NCBI GenBank assembly: GCA_007988785.1
Contig: BJUU01000005.1
Span: 62,001-126,000 of the forward strand
Source of the DNA: Agrococcus baldri
GTDB lineage: Bacteria > Actinomycetota > Actinomycetes > Actinomycetales > Microbacteriaceae
Length of the DNA: 64,000 nucleotides
Direction: 5' to 3'
This document shows, in pieces, positions 50,060-58,220 of this stretch (its first letter is position 1; each line of letters begins with the position of its first letter). Below the pieces are notes generated by a model. The model had not been told where the DNA came from. It searched no databases and saw only the letters and a list, made by a program, of their open reading frames with translations. The translations under genes were made by a program, and so were the position numbers.

Positions 50060-50818
50060 ATGACGCAGGAATCGGCGCGAGCGCGCGGGGCACGCGCGCT
50101 TGCCCTGTGGACCCTCGCGCTCGGCTTCGTCGGAGTCGTGCTCACCAGCCTGAGCGCCGCGGGCTGGCTGCGGGGCCTGCGGTTCGGGTGCTCGTGGGCG
50201 GCCGGCGGCACCGAGTCGCCGACGGTCGCGGACGGCGCGTGGTCGTGCGGGGACGGTCTCGTGCTGCTCATGCCCGGCATCGCGATCCTGGTGCTCGGGG
50301 GACTGGCGGTGCTGATCGCCGCGCTGATCGTCTTGGCGAGCTGGGACCGCGTGCGAGAGCGGGCGGTGATGGTCGCCGCGCTGGCGATCCTCGGTGCTGC
50401 GCCCACCGTCGTGACGTGCCTCGCGCTGCTGCGCGACGCATCCGTGCACGATCGCACGATGCAGGAGGCGATCGCGGCGGGCGCCGAGTCGCGGTTGGCG
50501 CAGTGGGACGGGTTCGCGCTGCCCGCGCTGGTCGCGACGGTCGGGGCGGCATGCCTCGCCGTCGTCGGCCTCTGGCTGCGCGCTCGCGGCCGCGCGCTCC
50601 GCGGCGCGGCGGCGCTGGTCATCGTCGCGCTCGCGCTGCTGCTCGTCGCTGCGGCGCTGTCGATGCTCGGCACGCTCTCGCTCGGGCTCACCGCGGCGAG
50701 CATCATCGCCGCCGCCTGGCAGCTCGCCGCGGCCGTTCGACCCGGCTCCCGAGAAGCTCTGCAAAAAAGTTCTGCGCCGATGTCGATCGAGCGCGTTCCC
50801 GATCGACGTCCTGAGTGA
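50060..50818 (+). CDS. Membrane protein of unknown function
   Basis: A 252-residue protein with about five or six hydrophobic segments (roughly residues 14-38, 70-95, 103-122, 150-173, 183-200 and 203-222) and an exported loop with two cysteines (FGCSWAAGG, WSCGDGL). I recognise no family. There is no clear ribosome-binding site. Its last codons contain the ECF42-type promoter of the next gene, so the 3' end does double duty. Codon use is like that of its neighbours, and the frame is open throughout, so it is probably real. Confidence 0.6.
   Translation: MTQESARARGARALALWTLALGFVGVVLTSLSAAGWLRGLRFGCSWAAGGTESPTVADGAWSCGDGLVLLMPGIAILVLGGLAVLIAALIVLASWDRVRERAVMVAALAILGAAPTVVTCLALLRDASVHDRTMQEAIAAGAESRLAQWDGFALPALVATVGAACLAVVGLWLRARGRALRGAAALVIVALALLLVAAALSMLGTLSLGLTAASIIAAAWQLAAAVRPGSREALQKSSAPMSIERVPDRRPE
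50781..50807 (+). promoter_or_regulatory. ECF42-type promoter of the DGPF gene
   Basis: TGTCGA (50781-50786), 17 bases, then CGAC (50804-50807), with a nearby CGATC at 50800-50804. TGTCGA at -35 and CGA(T/A)C at -10 is the motif described for ECF42 sigma factors. It sits 50 bases before the DGPF gene and within the end of the previous gene, and it suggests that the ECF42 sigma encoded two genes on drives its own operon. Confidence 0.65.
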
Positions 50819-50856
50819 GAGGGTCGAGCAGCGGCCCAGAACAAGGAGACGACACC

Positions 50857-51306
50857 ATGCAGTACATGCTCATCATGCGCTCGGACGACGCCGCCGTCGC
50901 CGAGTACAAGGAGATCCCCTTCGAGCAGATCATCGAGGCGATGGGGAAGTACAACGAGTCGATGATGGAGGCGGGCGTGCTCGCCGCCGGCGAGGGCCTG
51001 AGCGACGCGAGCGAGGGCTTCGTGGTCGACTTCTCGGCCGACCCGCCGCTGGTCACCGACGGCCCCTACGGCGAGACGAAGGAGCTCTTCAACGGCTTCT
51101 GGATCCTCGACGTCGCCTCGAAGGAGGAGGCCGCCGAGTGGGCGAAGCGCTGTCCCCTCGGCCCCGGCGCGAAGCTCGAGGTGCGCCGCGTCACGGGACC
51201 CGAGGACTTCCCCGCCGACAACGAGTGGGTGCAGAAGGAGGAGGGCTGGCGCGAGGAGCAGGCGGCCAAGAAGGCGGCCGAGAGCCCCGGCGGCAGCGCA
51301 GCCTGA
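50857..51306 (+). CDS. YCII-related (DGPF domain) protein
   Basis: A 149-residue protein with the YCII/DGPF fold: MQYMLIMRSDDAA at the start, a ferredoxin-like core, DGPYGETKELFNGFWILDV (the DGPF motif, here DGPYGETKE), and a charged C-terminal extension. GenBank-style names call such proteins YCII-related. They are the typical partners of ECF42 sigma factors and may be sensors or enzymes; no activity is known. AAGGAG precedes the ATG. The sigma gene starts 4 bases after its stop. Confidence 0.88.
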   Translation: MQYMLIMRSDDAAVAEYKEIPFEQIIEAMGKYNESMMEAGVLAAGEGLSDASEGFVVDFSADPPLVTDGPYGETKELFNGFWILDVASKEEAAEWAKRCPLGPGAKLEVRRVTGPEDFPADNEWVQKEEGWREEQAAKKAAESPGGSAA

Positions 51307-51310
51307 CCGG

Positions 51311-52591
51311 ATGGCCCACGACGGGACGGCGCGCCGAGCGGAGGATTCCGCCCGGCGCGCCGTCGTCGCGATCTGGCGCATCGAGTCGGCTCGCATCGTC
51401 GCCACGCTCACCCGCTACACGCGCGACTTCACCCTCGCCGAGGACCTCGCGCAGGAGGCGCTCGCGGATGCGCTCGCCCAGTGGCCGGCGCAGGGCGTGC
51501 CCCGCAACGGCGCGGCGTGGCTCACGCAGGTCGCGAAGCGCAAGGCGATCGACGGCTGGCGGCGGCAGGAGCGCTTCGCCGAGCACGTCGCGGCCGTCGG
51601 CGCCGACCTCGAGCGCGCGCAGGACGAGGCGGCGGATGCGGTGCCCTGGGATCCCGACGAGATCGACGACGACGTGCTGCGGCTCGTGTTCACCGCCTGC
51701 CACCCGGTGCTCAGCCAGCAGGCCCGCGTCGCCCTCACGCTGCGCGTGATCGCGGGCCTGGAGACCACTGAGCTCGCGCGGCTGCTGCTCGTGCCCGTCG
51801 CCACCGTGCAGCAGCGCATCGTGCGCGCCAAGCAGGCGCTCGCCGAGGCGCAGGTGCCGTTCGAGACGCCGCCGCGAGCCGAGCGGCGGCAGCGGCTGAG
51901 CGCCGTGCTCGGCGTCATCTACCTCATCTTCACCGAGGGCCACGCGGCGACCGCGGGCGCCGACTGGATGCGGCCGGAGCTGAGCGTCGAGGCGATCCGG
52001 CTCGGCCGCCGGCTCGCGGCGCTGCAGCCCGACGAACCGGAGGTGCACGGGCTGCTCGCGCTCATCGAGCTCACGGCAGCCCGCTTCCCGGCGCGCATCG
52101 ACGCAGACGGCGAGCCCGTGCTGCTGCCCGACCAGGACCGCCGCCGCTGGGATCGCGGAGCCATCCGTCGCGGGCGGGCGGCGCTCGCACGGGCGGAGGG
52201 CTTCGGCCGCGGCCTCGGCCCGTACGCGCTCCAGGCGGCCATCGCCGAGTGCCACGCCACCGCATCCGACTTCGCCAGCACGGACTGGCCGCGCATCGTC
52301 GCCGCCTACGACGCGCTCGAGCAGCTCGCGCCGAACCCGGTCGTGCGGCTCAACCGCGCGGTCGCGGTCGCCGAGGCCGAGGGGCCCGCGGCGGCGCTCG
52401 CGATCGTCGACGCGCTCGCGGGGGAGAAGGCGCTCGCGCTGGGGCACCTGCTGCCCTCGGTGCGCGGCGAGCTGCTCGCCAGGCTCGGTCGCGACGAGGA
52501 ATCCCGCGAGGCCTTCGCGCTCGCGGCCGAGCGCACCGAGAACGCGCGCGAGCGCGCCGTGCTGCTGGCCCGCGCCGCCGCCCGCCGCTGA
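51311..52591 (+). CDS. ECF42 group RNA polymerase sigma factor
   Basis: A 426-residue ECF sigma factor. Sigma region 2 (about residues 18-90: SARIVATLTRYTRDFTLAEDLAQEALADAL) and region 4 (about 120-185: VLRLVFTACHPVLSQQARVALTLRVIAGLETTELARLLLVP) are followed by a C-terminal extension of about 220 residues with TPR-like helices, including AVLGVIYLIFTEGH and the PNPVVRLNRAVAVAEAEGP motif. That long extension, with no anti-sigma gene and a DGPF partner upstream, defines the ECF42 group, in which the extension itself is thought to control activity. Confidence 0.92.
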   Translation: MAHDGTARRAEDSARRAVVAIWRIESARIVATLTRYTRDFTLAEDLAQEALADALAQWPAQGVPRNGAAWLTQVAKRKAIDGWRRQERFAEHVAAVGADLERAQDEAADAVPWDPDEIDDDVLRLVFTACHPVLSQQARVALTLRVIAGLETTELARLLLVPVATVQQRIVRAKQALAEAQVPFETPPRAERRQRLSAVLGVIYLIFTEGHAATAGADWMRPELSVEAIRLGRRLAALQPDEPEVHGLLALIELTAARFPARIDADGEPVLLPDQDRRRWDRGAIRRGRAALARAEGFGRGLGPYALQAAIAECHATASDFASTDWPRIVAAYDALEQLAPNPVVRLNRAVAVAEAEGPAAALAIVDALAGEKALALGHLLPSVRGELLARLGRDEESREAFALAAERTENARERAVLLARAAARR

Positions 52592-52600
52592 ACTCCGTCA

Positions 52601-52688
52601 GGGTGGTCACGACACGCCGTCGAGCACCGCGAGGGTGGTCAGGACACGCCGCGGCGCGAGGGACGATCCCGGCGTGTCGTGACCACCC
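52601..52688. repeat. Three copies of a 19-base repeat (two direct, one inverted)
   Basis: gggtggtcacgacacgccg at 52601-52619 and, with one change, at 52633-52651, followed by its exact reverse complement at 52670-52688. Either left copy can pair with the right copy, giving two alternative hairpins. It lies between the ECF42 gene and the convergent gene, so it may act as a terminator, but the triplication suggests a repeat element. Confidence 0.7.
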
Positions 52689-52712
52689 CCTCGTGCCGAG
52701 ACAGCCGGTCGC

Positions 52713-53222
52713 TCACACGATGCGGGTGCAGTCCATGTGCTGCTCGACGTACCAGGTGGCGCCGCCATCGCGCGAGAGCTCGCCGTCCCACACGAACGAG
52801 TCGGGCGTGATGGCGCTGAACGTCCAGCGCGAGGGCAGCTCGCCGACCACCGCGTGCTCCACCCCCTCCTGCACGATGCGGTCCGGCCCGTCGCCGCGGC
52901 CGATCTGCGACGAGAAGTCGCCGTTCAGGGCGCCGAACCACTCGATGCGCCAGGCGCCGAGCGCTGCGTCGAAGACGCGCACGGTGCAGCCGGCCGGCAC
53001 CGGCTCGTCGCCGCGGTCGGAGCCGACCAGCACATCCTGGATCGCACGACCGCCCAGGATCCAGGCGAACTCCCACACCCGCTCACTCTCGATCCACGGG
53101 GCGTCGGGGCCGCTGCGGAAGCGGTTGCGCACCGCCCAGCGCCCGACGAAGCGGCCGTAGAGGTCGAGCTCAGCGGAGGCGGTGGCCGGGCCGTCCGCGA
53201 GCAGGGCATCGGTGAACGTCAT
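52713..53222 (-). CDS. Conserved hypothetical protein, DUF1579/lipocalin-like
   Basis: A 169-residue soluble protein, apparently all-beta. A pattern ELDLYGRFVGRWAVRNRF, WEFAWILGGRAIQDVL, WRIEWFGALNG and SRWTFSAITPDSFVWDGELSRDGG alternates hydrophobic and polar residues around tryptophans, like DUF1579 and other lipocalin-like families. No enzyme motif is visible. I chose the ATG at 53222 (MTFTDALL); a GTG at 53273 would add 17 residues. It is divergent from sufS. Confidence 0.6.
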   Translation of the reverse strand: MTFTDALLADGPATASAELDLYGRFVGRWAVRNRFRSGPDAPWIESERVWEFAWILGGRAIQDVLVGSDRGDEPVPAGCTVRVFDAALGAWRIEWFGALNGDFSSQIGRGDGPDRIVQEGVEHAVVGELPSRWTFSAITPDSFVWDGELSRDGGATWYVEQHMDCTRIV

Positions 53223-53316
53223 GGCGGCGACCGTAGGCGCGGCCGCCCACACGTGCACGTCCTCCGGTGACAAGGCCGCATATGGCCTCGAGAGGCGCGG
53301 CTACTACCCTTGAGGA

Positions 53317-54606
53317 GTGACGACCGGCATCGAGACGACCCTGACCGAGGAGCGCGTGCAGCAGCTGCGCGCCGACTTCCCGATCCTCGCCGAGCAGCCC
53401 GGCGGCGTGCCGCTGGTCTACCTCGACTCCGGCGCCACCAGTCAGCAGCCGCGCCAGGTGCTCGAGGCCGAGTGGGCGTTCCGCACGCAGCGCAACGCCG
53501 CCGTGCACCGCGGCGCCCACACGCTCGCGGCGCTCGCGACCGACGACTACGAGAGCGCCCGCGAGCGCATCGCCCGCTTCGTCGGCGCCCGCCCGGCCGA
53601 GATCTCCTGGGCGATGAACGCCACCGATGCGCTCAACAGCGTCGCGCTCTCGCTCGCCGAGGCCAACCGAGCCGGCACGACCGACCCGAGCCTGCGCATC
53701 CGTGAGGGCGACGAGATCCTCGTCACCGAGGCCGAGCACCACGCCAACCTGCTGCCCTGGCAGCGGCTCGCCGACGAGACCGGCGCGACGCTGCGCTGGG
53801 TGGAGGTCGACGACGACGGGGTGTGGACGACGGATGCGCTCACCGCGCTGATCACGGAGCGCACCCGGGTGGTCGCCCTCGCCCACGTCTCGAACGTCAC
53901 GGGACTGATCGCCGACGTGCCCGCCGTCGTCGCCGCTGCGCACGCGGTCGGCGCGCTCGTGGTGCTCGACGCCTGCCAGTCGGTGCCGCACCGCCCGGTC
54001 GACCTGCGCGCGCTCGGCGTCGACGCCGCCGCCTTCTCGAGCCACAAGATGCTCGGCCCGGGGGGCATCGGCGTGCTCTACCTGGCCGAGTCGCTCGGCG
54101 CCGCGCTGCCGCCCGCGCGCGTCGGCGGCTCGATGATCACGACGGTCACGATGACGGAGCGCGAGTACCTGCCGGCGCCGCAGCGGTTCGAGGCCGGCAC
54201 GCAGCCGGTCGGCGCCATCGTCGGCCTCGCCGCGGCCGTCGACTACCTCGAGGCCGTCGGCATGCCGGCGATCGAGCGCCACGAGCTCGCGCTCGGCGAG
54301 CGGCTCGCCGCCGGCGCCGCGTCGATCGAGGGCGTGCGGCTCGTCGGCCCGCGACTGGGCGTCGAGCGCGCCGGCATCGCGAGCGTCATCGTCGACGGCG
54401 TGCACGCGCACGACGCCGGCCAGGTGCTGGACGCCGCCGGCATCGCCGCCCGCGTCGGCCACCACTGCGCCCAGCCGCTGCACCGCCGCCTCGGCGTCGC
54501 CGCGACGACCCGCGCATCCGCCTACCTCTACTCCACCGAGGCAGAGGTCGACCGGTTCCTCGACGTGCTCTCCGGCGTGCGCGGCTACTTCGGGGCGGGA
54601 CGATGA
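53317..54606 (+). CDS. sufS: Cysteine desulfurase SufS
   Basis: A PLP enzyme that takes sulfur from cysteine for Fe-S clusters. The 429 residues include VYLDSGATSQQPRQVL, the substrate segment AEHHANLLPWQ, the PLP lysine Lys244 in FSSHKMLGPGG and the persulfide Cys384 in RVGHHCAQPLHRRLG. The GTG at 53317 lies 6 bases after TACCCT (53305-53310), which suggests a leaderless transcript. sufU overlaps its stop. The sufBCD genes are not in the window. Confidence 0.93.
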   Translation: MTTGIETTLTEERVQQLRADFPILAEQPGGVPLVYLDSGATSQQPRQVLEAEWAFRTQRNAAVHRGAHTLAALATDDYESARERIARFVGARPAEISWAMNATDALNSVALSLAEANRAGTTDPSLRIREGDEILVTEAEHHANLLPWQRLADETGATLRWVEVDDDGVWTTDALTALITERTRVVALAHVSNVTGLIADVPAVVAAAHAVGALVVLDACQSVPHRPVDLRALGVDAAAFSSHKMLGPGGIGVLYLAESLGAALPPARVGGSMITTVTMTEREYLPAPQRFEAGTQPVGAIVGLAAAVDYLEAVGMPAIERHELALGERLAAGAASIEGVRLVGPRLGVERAGIASVIVDGVHAHDAGQVLDAAGIAARVGHHCAQPLHRRLGVAATTRASAYLYSTEAEVDRFLDVLSGVRGYFGAGR

Positions 54607-55055
54607 CCGACCCGCTCGCCGGCCTCTACCAGGAGCTCATCCTCGAGCACGCGAAGCTGCGCTCGGGGGAGGGCCTCATCGACCCCTTCGACGCCGAGCG
54701 CCACCTCAAGAACCCCACGTGCGGCGACGAGGTGACCCTGCGCGTGCGCCTGACGGGCGACGGCGACGATGCACGGGTGGATGCGCTCGGCTGGGTCGGG
54801 CAGGGGTGCTCGATCTCGCAGGCCTCGGCCTCGGTGCTCGCCGAGCAGGCGCAGGGCCTGACCGTGGCCGAGGTGCGAGAGCGCATCGAGGCGATGCGAG
54901 AGCTGCTGCGCTCGCGCGGCGCGGCCGAGCCCGACGAAGCGCTGCTGGGCGACGCGGTCGCCTTCGCCGGGGTCGCGAGGTTCCCCATGCGCGTGAAGTG
55001 CGCGATGCTCGCCTGGGTCGCGCTCGAGGAGGCGCTCACCGCGACCGGCCGCTGA
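54603..55055 (+). CDS. sufU: SufU-type sulfur acceptor / Fe-S assembly protein
   Basis: A 150-residue zinc protein that accepts persulfide sulfur from SufS. The ligands Cys40 and Asp42 (NPTCGDEV), Cys69 (GQGCSISQASAS) and Cys133 (RVKCAMLAW) are all present, and the insert of about 18 residues between the last two that separates SufU from IscU is visible. The ATG overlaps the sufS TGA, so the two are translationally coupled, as in other actinobacteria. Confidence 0.93.
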   Translation: MTDPLAGLYQELILEHAKLRSGEGLIDPFDAERHLKNPTCGDEVTLRVRLTGDGDDARVDALGWVGQGCSISQASASVLAEQAQGLTVAEVRERIEAMRELLRSRGAAEPDEALLGDAVAFAGVARFPMRVKCAMLAWVALEEALTATGR

Positions 55056-55108
55056 CGGGCGCATGGGCGATGTGGTTCGCTGTCTGATAGCAAACGGAGA
55101 GGTCTGCC

Positions 55109-56086
55109 ATGTCCCGCACCACCCCCGTCGGCGAGCGCATCGGTCGCGTCGCCGGCACCTGGTTCCCGCTCATCGTGCTCGTGGCCGGCGCGATCGCGCT
55201 GCTCGTGCCGCAGGTGTTCCTGCCGCTCGGCGCGTGGATCAACCCGCTGCTGGGCATCATCATGCTCGGCATGGGCCTGACGCTGCAGCCGGTCGACTTC
55301 CGCGTCATCGCGAAGAAGCCCAAGGCCTTCGTCATCGGCGTCGTCGCGCAGTATGTCATCATGCCGCTGACCGCCATCGCGCTCGCCACCGTGTTCCAGC
55401 TGCCGCCCGCGCTGCTCGTGGGCGTCGTGCTCGTCGGCTCGGCGCCCGGCGGCACCTCGTCGAACGTGATGGTCTACCTCGCCAAGGGCGACACGGCGCT
55501 CTCGGTGGCGATGACCACCGCCTCGACGCTGCTCGCGCCGGTGCTGACGCCGCTGCTGGTGCTGTGGCTCGCGGGCTCCTACCTGCCGGTCGACGCCTGG
55601 GGGCTGTTCCAGTCGATCATCTTCATCGTGCTGCTGCCGGTCATCGCGGGCCTGGTGCTGCGGATGCTGCTGCCGCGGCTCGTGCGGGCGATCCTGCCCT
55701 GGCTGCCGCTCGTCTCCGTCACCGGCATCACCCTCGTCGTGCTCGCGGTCGTCGCCGGCTCGGCCGCCACGATCCTCTCGGTCGGCCTGCTCGTGGCGCT
55801 CGTCGTCATCCTCCACAACGGCGTCGGCTACGGCCTCGGCTTCCTGGCCGCCAAGTCGGTCGGCCTCGACTCGAGCGCGCAGCGCGCCGTCGCCATCGAG
55901 GTGGGCATGCAGAACTCGGGCCTCGCAGCGGGCCTCGCGAAGACCCACTTCTCGCCGGAGGCCGCGCTGCCCGGCGCCATCTTCTCGGTCTGGCACAACG
56001 TCTCGGGCGCGCTGCTGGCGTCGTTCTGGTCGCGCCGCCCGACGAAGGACGCCGTGCGCGACGAGGCCCCCACCGCCGCCAGCTGA
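55109..56086 (+). CDS. Bile acid:sodium symporter family transporter
   Basis: A 325-residue membrane protein with about nine or ten helices of the BASS fold. PLLGIIMLGMGLTL, VGSAPGGTSSNVMVYLAKGD (sodium-site crossover) and AIEVGMQNSGLAAGLAKTHF (second crossover) are the family signatures. Bacterial members near this type move ketopantoate or other organic acids rather than bile acids; the substrate here is unknown. GGAGAGG lies 8 bases before the ATG. An imperfect TTCGCT-N7-AGCAAA repeat (55078-55096) may be an operator. Confidence 0.87.
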   Translation: MSRTTPVGERIGRVAGTWFPLIVLVAGAIALLVPQVFLPLGAWINPLLGIIMLGMGLTLQPVDFRVIAKKPKAFVIGVVAQYVIMPLTAIALATVFQLPPALLVGVVLVGSAPGGTSSNVMVYLAKGDTALSVAMTTASTLLAPVLTPLLVLWLAGSYLPVDAWGLFQSIIFIVLLPVIAGLVLRMLLPRLVRAILPWLPLVSVTGITLVVLAVVAGSAATILSVGLLVALVVILHNGVGYGLGFLAAKSVGLDSSAQRAVAIEVGMQNSGLAAGLAKTHFSPEAALPGAIFSVWHNVSGALLASFWSRRPTKDAVRDEAPTAAS

Positions 56087-56235
56087 CTCCGCGCCAGCGG
56101 CTCGCCTTCTCCTCCGTCGAGCATCCCCGGATGGTGCGCCTCGCACATGAACCGCGCCATCTGGGGAAGCTCGCCGTCTCCGCACGTGGGTGGCGGGGCG
56201 TAGCGTGTGCGGCACACCGACAGAGGGAGGCGGCG

Positions 56236-56634
56236 ATGGGGCTGCGCTGGTACTCGAACGTGATCGAGACGACGGATGTCGCGCGGCTGGGCCGCTGGTG
56301 GGCCGAGGCGCTCGACTGGCAGGTCGGCTTCGAGGCGCCCGACGAGCTCGTCATCATCCCGAAGTGGGCCGGCGAGCTGCGGCCGAAGCTCGAGTTCGAG
56401 CAGGTGCCGCCGGGCCTCGTCTTCGTGCTCGTCGGCCACGAGAAGCAGACGAAGAACCGCATCCACATGGATCTCGCGCCGCACACGAGCGACGACCGCG
56501 ACGCCGAGATCGCCAGGCTCGAGGCGATGGGCGCGACCCGCGTCGACGTGGGGCAGGGGCCCGACGTCACCTGGACGGTGCTGGCCGACATCGACGGCAA
56601 CGAGTTCTGCGTGCTCTCCAGCCGCGACGAGTAG
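56236..56634 (+). CDS. VOC superfamily (glyoxalase-like) protein
   Basis: A 132-residue protein with one vicinal-oxygen-chelate module. The N-terminal half WYSNVIETTDVARLGRWWAEAL and the C-terminal DIDGNEFCVLSS are typical of the glyoxalase_6 type, where NRIHMDLAP supplies one possible metal ligand. The substrate is unknown. GGGAGG precedes the ATG. The 149 bases before it contain no gene, only a TAGCGT box that may be its -10. It is convergent with the next gene. Confidence 0.8.
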   Translation: MGLRWYSNVIETTDVARLGRWWAEALDWQVGFEAPDELVIIPKWAGELRPKLEFEQVPPGLVFVLVGHEKQTKNRIHMDLAPHTSDDRDAEIARLEAMGATRVDVGQGPDVTWTVLADIDGNEFCVLSSRDE

Positions 56635-56667
56635 CGGTCGCCGCACGCCCGCTGCTCGTGCGCGCCG

Positions 56668-57042
56668 CTATCCCGCCGCGCCGCGCTGCGCCACGATCGC
56701 CGCGGCGATGCGCCCCACGAGCTCGACCGGCAGCGGCCGGTCGTGCTTCAGCACCACGGTGTCCTTGCTCTCGCGCAGCGGCGCGACCTCTGCCTCCAGC
56801 GGCTCGGGCAGCGTCGGCACCGGGTAGAGCCCGATGTGCCTGCGCCAGCCGGCGAAGTGCAGCGCGTAGCGACCGCCCAGCATGATGGCGGCGATGCCGT
56901 ACCGGATGCGCTCCTCGGGCGGTGCGCCGTCGGTGCCCGGCACCTCGGCGAGGATCGCCGCGCGCACCTGCCGCAGGCGCTCGGCGACGTCGTCGGGGAA
57001 CCTGGCGATGTAGGCGTCGACGGATGCGGGCTGCTCGGTCAT
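56668..57042 (-). CDS. DUF1801 domain protein
   Basis: A 124-residue protein matching DUF1801 (YdhG-like): VDAYIARFPDDVAERLRQVRAAILAEVPG, then ERIRYGIAAIMLGGRYALHFAGWRRHIGLYP and KHDRPLPVELVGRIAAAIVAQR. The fold is known from structural genomics, but its role is unknown. A terminator for the next minus-strand gene lies just upstream at 57073-57106, so it is its own unit. Confidence 0.85.
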   Translation of the reverse strand: MTEQPASVDAYIARFPDDVAERLRQVRAAILAEVPGTDGAPPEERIRYGIAAIMLGGRYALHFAGWRRHIGLYPVPTLPEPLEAEVAPLRESKDTVVLKHDRPLPVELVGRIAAAIVAQRGAAG

Positions 57043-57072
57043 GCGCTCAGTGTGGCGCAGGACGCGGCGACG

Positions 57073-57106
57073 ATGAAGGGCCCTGACCGAAGCCAGGGCC
57101 CTTCAT
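57073..57106 (-). terminator. Terminator of the Bax inhibitor-1-like gene
   Basis: A perfect 13-bp stem (atgaagggccctg / cagggcccttcat) with an 8-base loop, 12 bases beyond the stop of the minus-strand gene at 57118. It separates that gene from the DUF1801 gene. Confidence 0.85.
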
Positions 57107-57117
57107 GAGGTGCGGCG

Positions 57118-58074
57118 CTAGTTGTTGCCGCGAACGATCGCGATGATGCGCAGGATCTCGACGTACAGCCAGATGATGGTCATCGTCAGGCCGAAGGCCG
57201 CCGACCAGCCGTACTTCTTGTGCACGCCGCGCTTGACGCCCATCTCGATGCCCTCGAAGTCCATCACGAGCGAGTACGCGCCGAGGAGCACGGCGAGGCC
57301 GCCGAGCAGCACGCCCCAGGGGATGCCGAAGAGCGGGCTGGGGGCGGAGCGCATGCCGAACGCGAGATCCGGGGTCGCGCCGAAGAGCATCATGCCGAAG
57401 TTCACCAGCGAGAAGACGCCGTAGCCGATGATCACGATGAAGAAGATCTTGTTGAGCTTCGGCGAGGTGCGGAAGATGCGGAACGCGTAGCCGACGAGGG
57501 TCACGCCGATCACGCAGGCGGTGGCGAGCAGCGCCTGGAAGATGATGCCGTTGAGGCCCATGCCGAACTCGAGCATCCCCGAGAAGCCGCCCAGGAAGAG
57601 TCCCTGCGCCGCCGCGTAGCCGAGGATGAGCGCCGGGCTCGGCTCCTTCTTGAAGATGTTGACGAGCGCCAGCACGAAGCCGACGAGCGCGCCGCCGTAG
57701 GTGAGCACGAAGAACGGCATCGAGGTGCCGGTCAGCCACAGCATCGCCAGCGTGACGACGAAGCCGGCCGCGGTGACGCCGAGCGTCAGCAGCGTCTTCA
57801 TGATCACGCTGTCGTAGGTGAGCCGCTCGGTCTCGACCGGGCCCGCCGCGGGCGCGTTGAACTGCTGGTTCAGCTGCTCGGGGGTGGGGACGCCGGGCTG
57901 CTGCGGCTGACCGTAGGGCGCCTGGCCGTACGGTGCCTGCTGGCCGTAGCCGGCCTGCTGCCCGTAGGGGGCCTGGCCGTAGGGCGCCTGCTGCCCACCG
58001 GGGATCGCCTGCGCGGCGCGCTGGGAGTTCTCGGTGAACGCGGGCGAGTTGCGGAACGCCGGGTTGCCTGCCAA
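57118..58074 (-). CDS. Bax inhibitor-1/YccA family membrane protein
   Basis: A 318-residue protein. About 85 N-terminal residues are disordered and carry YGQ repeats (APYGQAPYGQQAGYGQQ), followed by seven helices of the BI-1/YccA family beginning YDSVIMKTLLTLGVTAAGFVV, with the conserved acidic ends. The start is a TTG at 58074 (LAGNPAFRNSPAF, matching the usual NPAF start), with AGGAG 7 bases upstream; longer starts would read through that site. A TAGTCT -10 lies on the minus strand at 58128-58133. Its function in actinobacteria is unknown. Confidence 0.87.
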   Translation of the reverse strand: MAGNPAFRNSPAFTENSQRAAQAIPGGQQAPYGQAPYGQQAGYGQQAPYGQAPYGQPQQPGVPTPEQLNQQFNAPAAGPVETERLTYDSVIMKTLLTLGVTAAGFVVTLAMLWLTGTSMPFFVLTYGGALVGFVLALVNIFKKEPSPALILGYAAAQGLFLGGFSGMLEFGMGLNGIIFQALLATACVIGVTLVGYAFRIFRTSPKLNKIFFIVIIGYGVFSLVNFGMMLFGATPDLAFGMRSAPSPLFGIPWGVLLGGLAVLLGAYSLVMDFEGIEMGVKRGVHKKYGWSAAFGLTMTIIWLYVEILRIIAIVRGNN

Positions 58075-58220
58075 GGGAGTTGCTCCTGTCGAAGAATCGC
58101 GGCCGCCACCGGGGGCGGACTGGCCACAGACTACCGGCGGAATCCCAGGAATCCCTGTGGAGACGGCACTGTTCGCCGGGAGCATGCCGGGTGTTCACCC
58201 GGCCCGCCTAGCCTGGCCCG

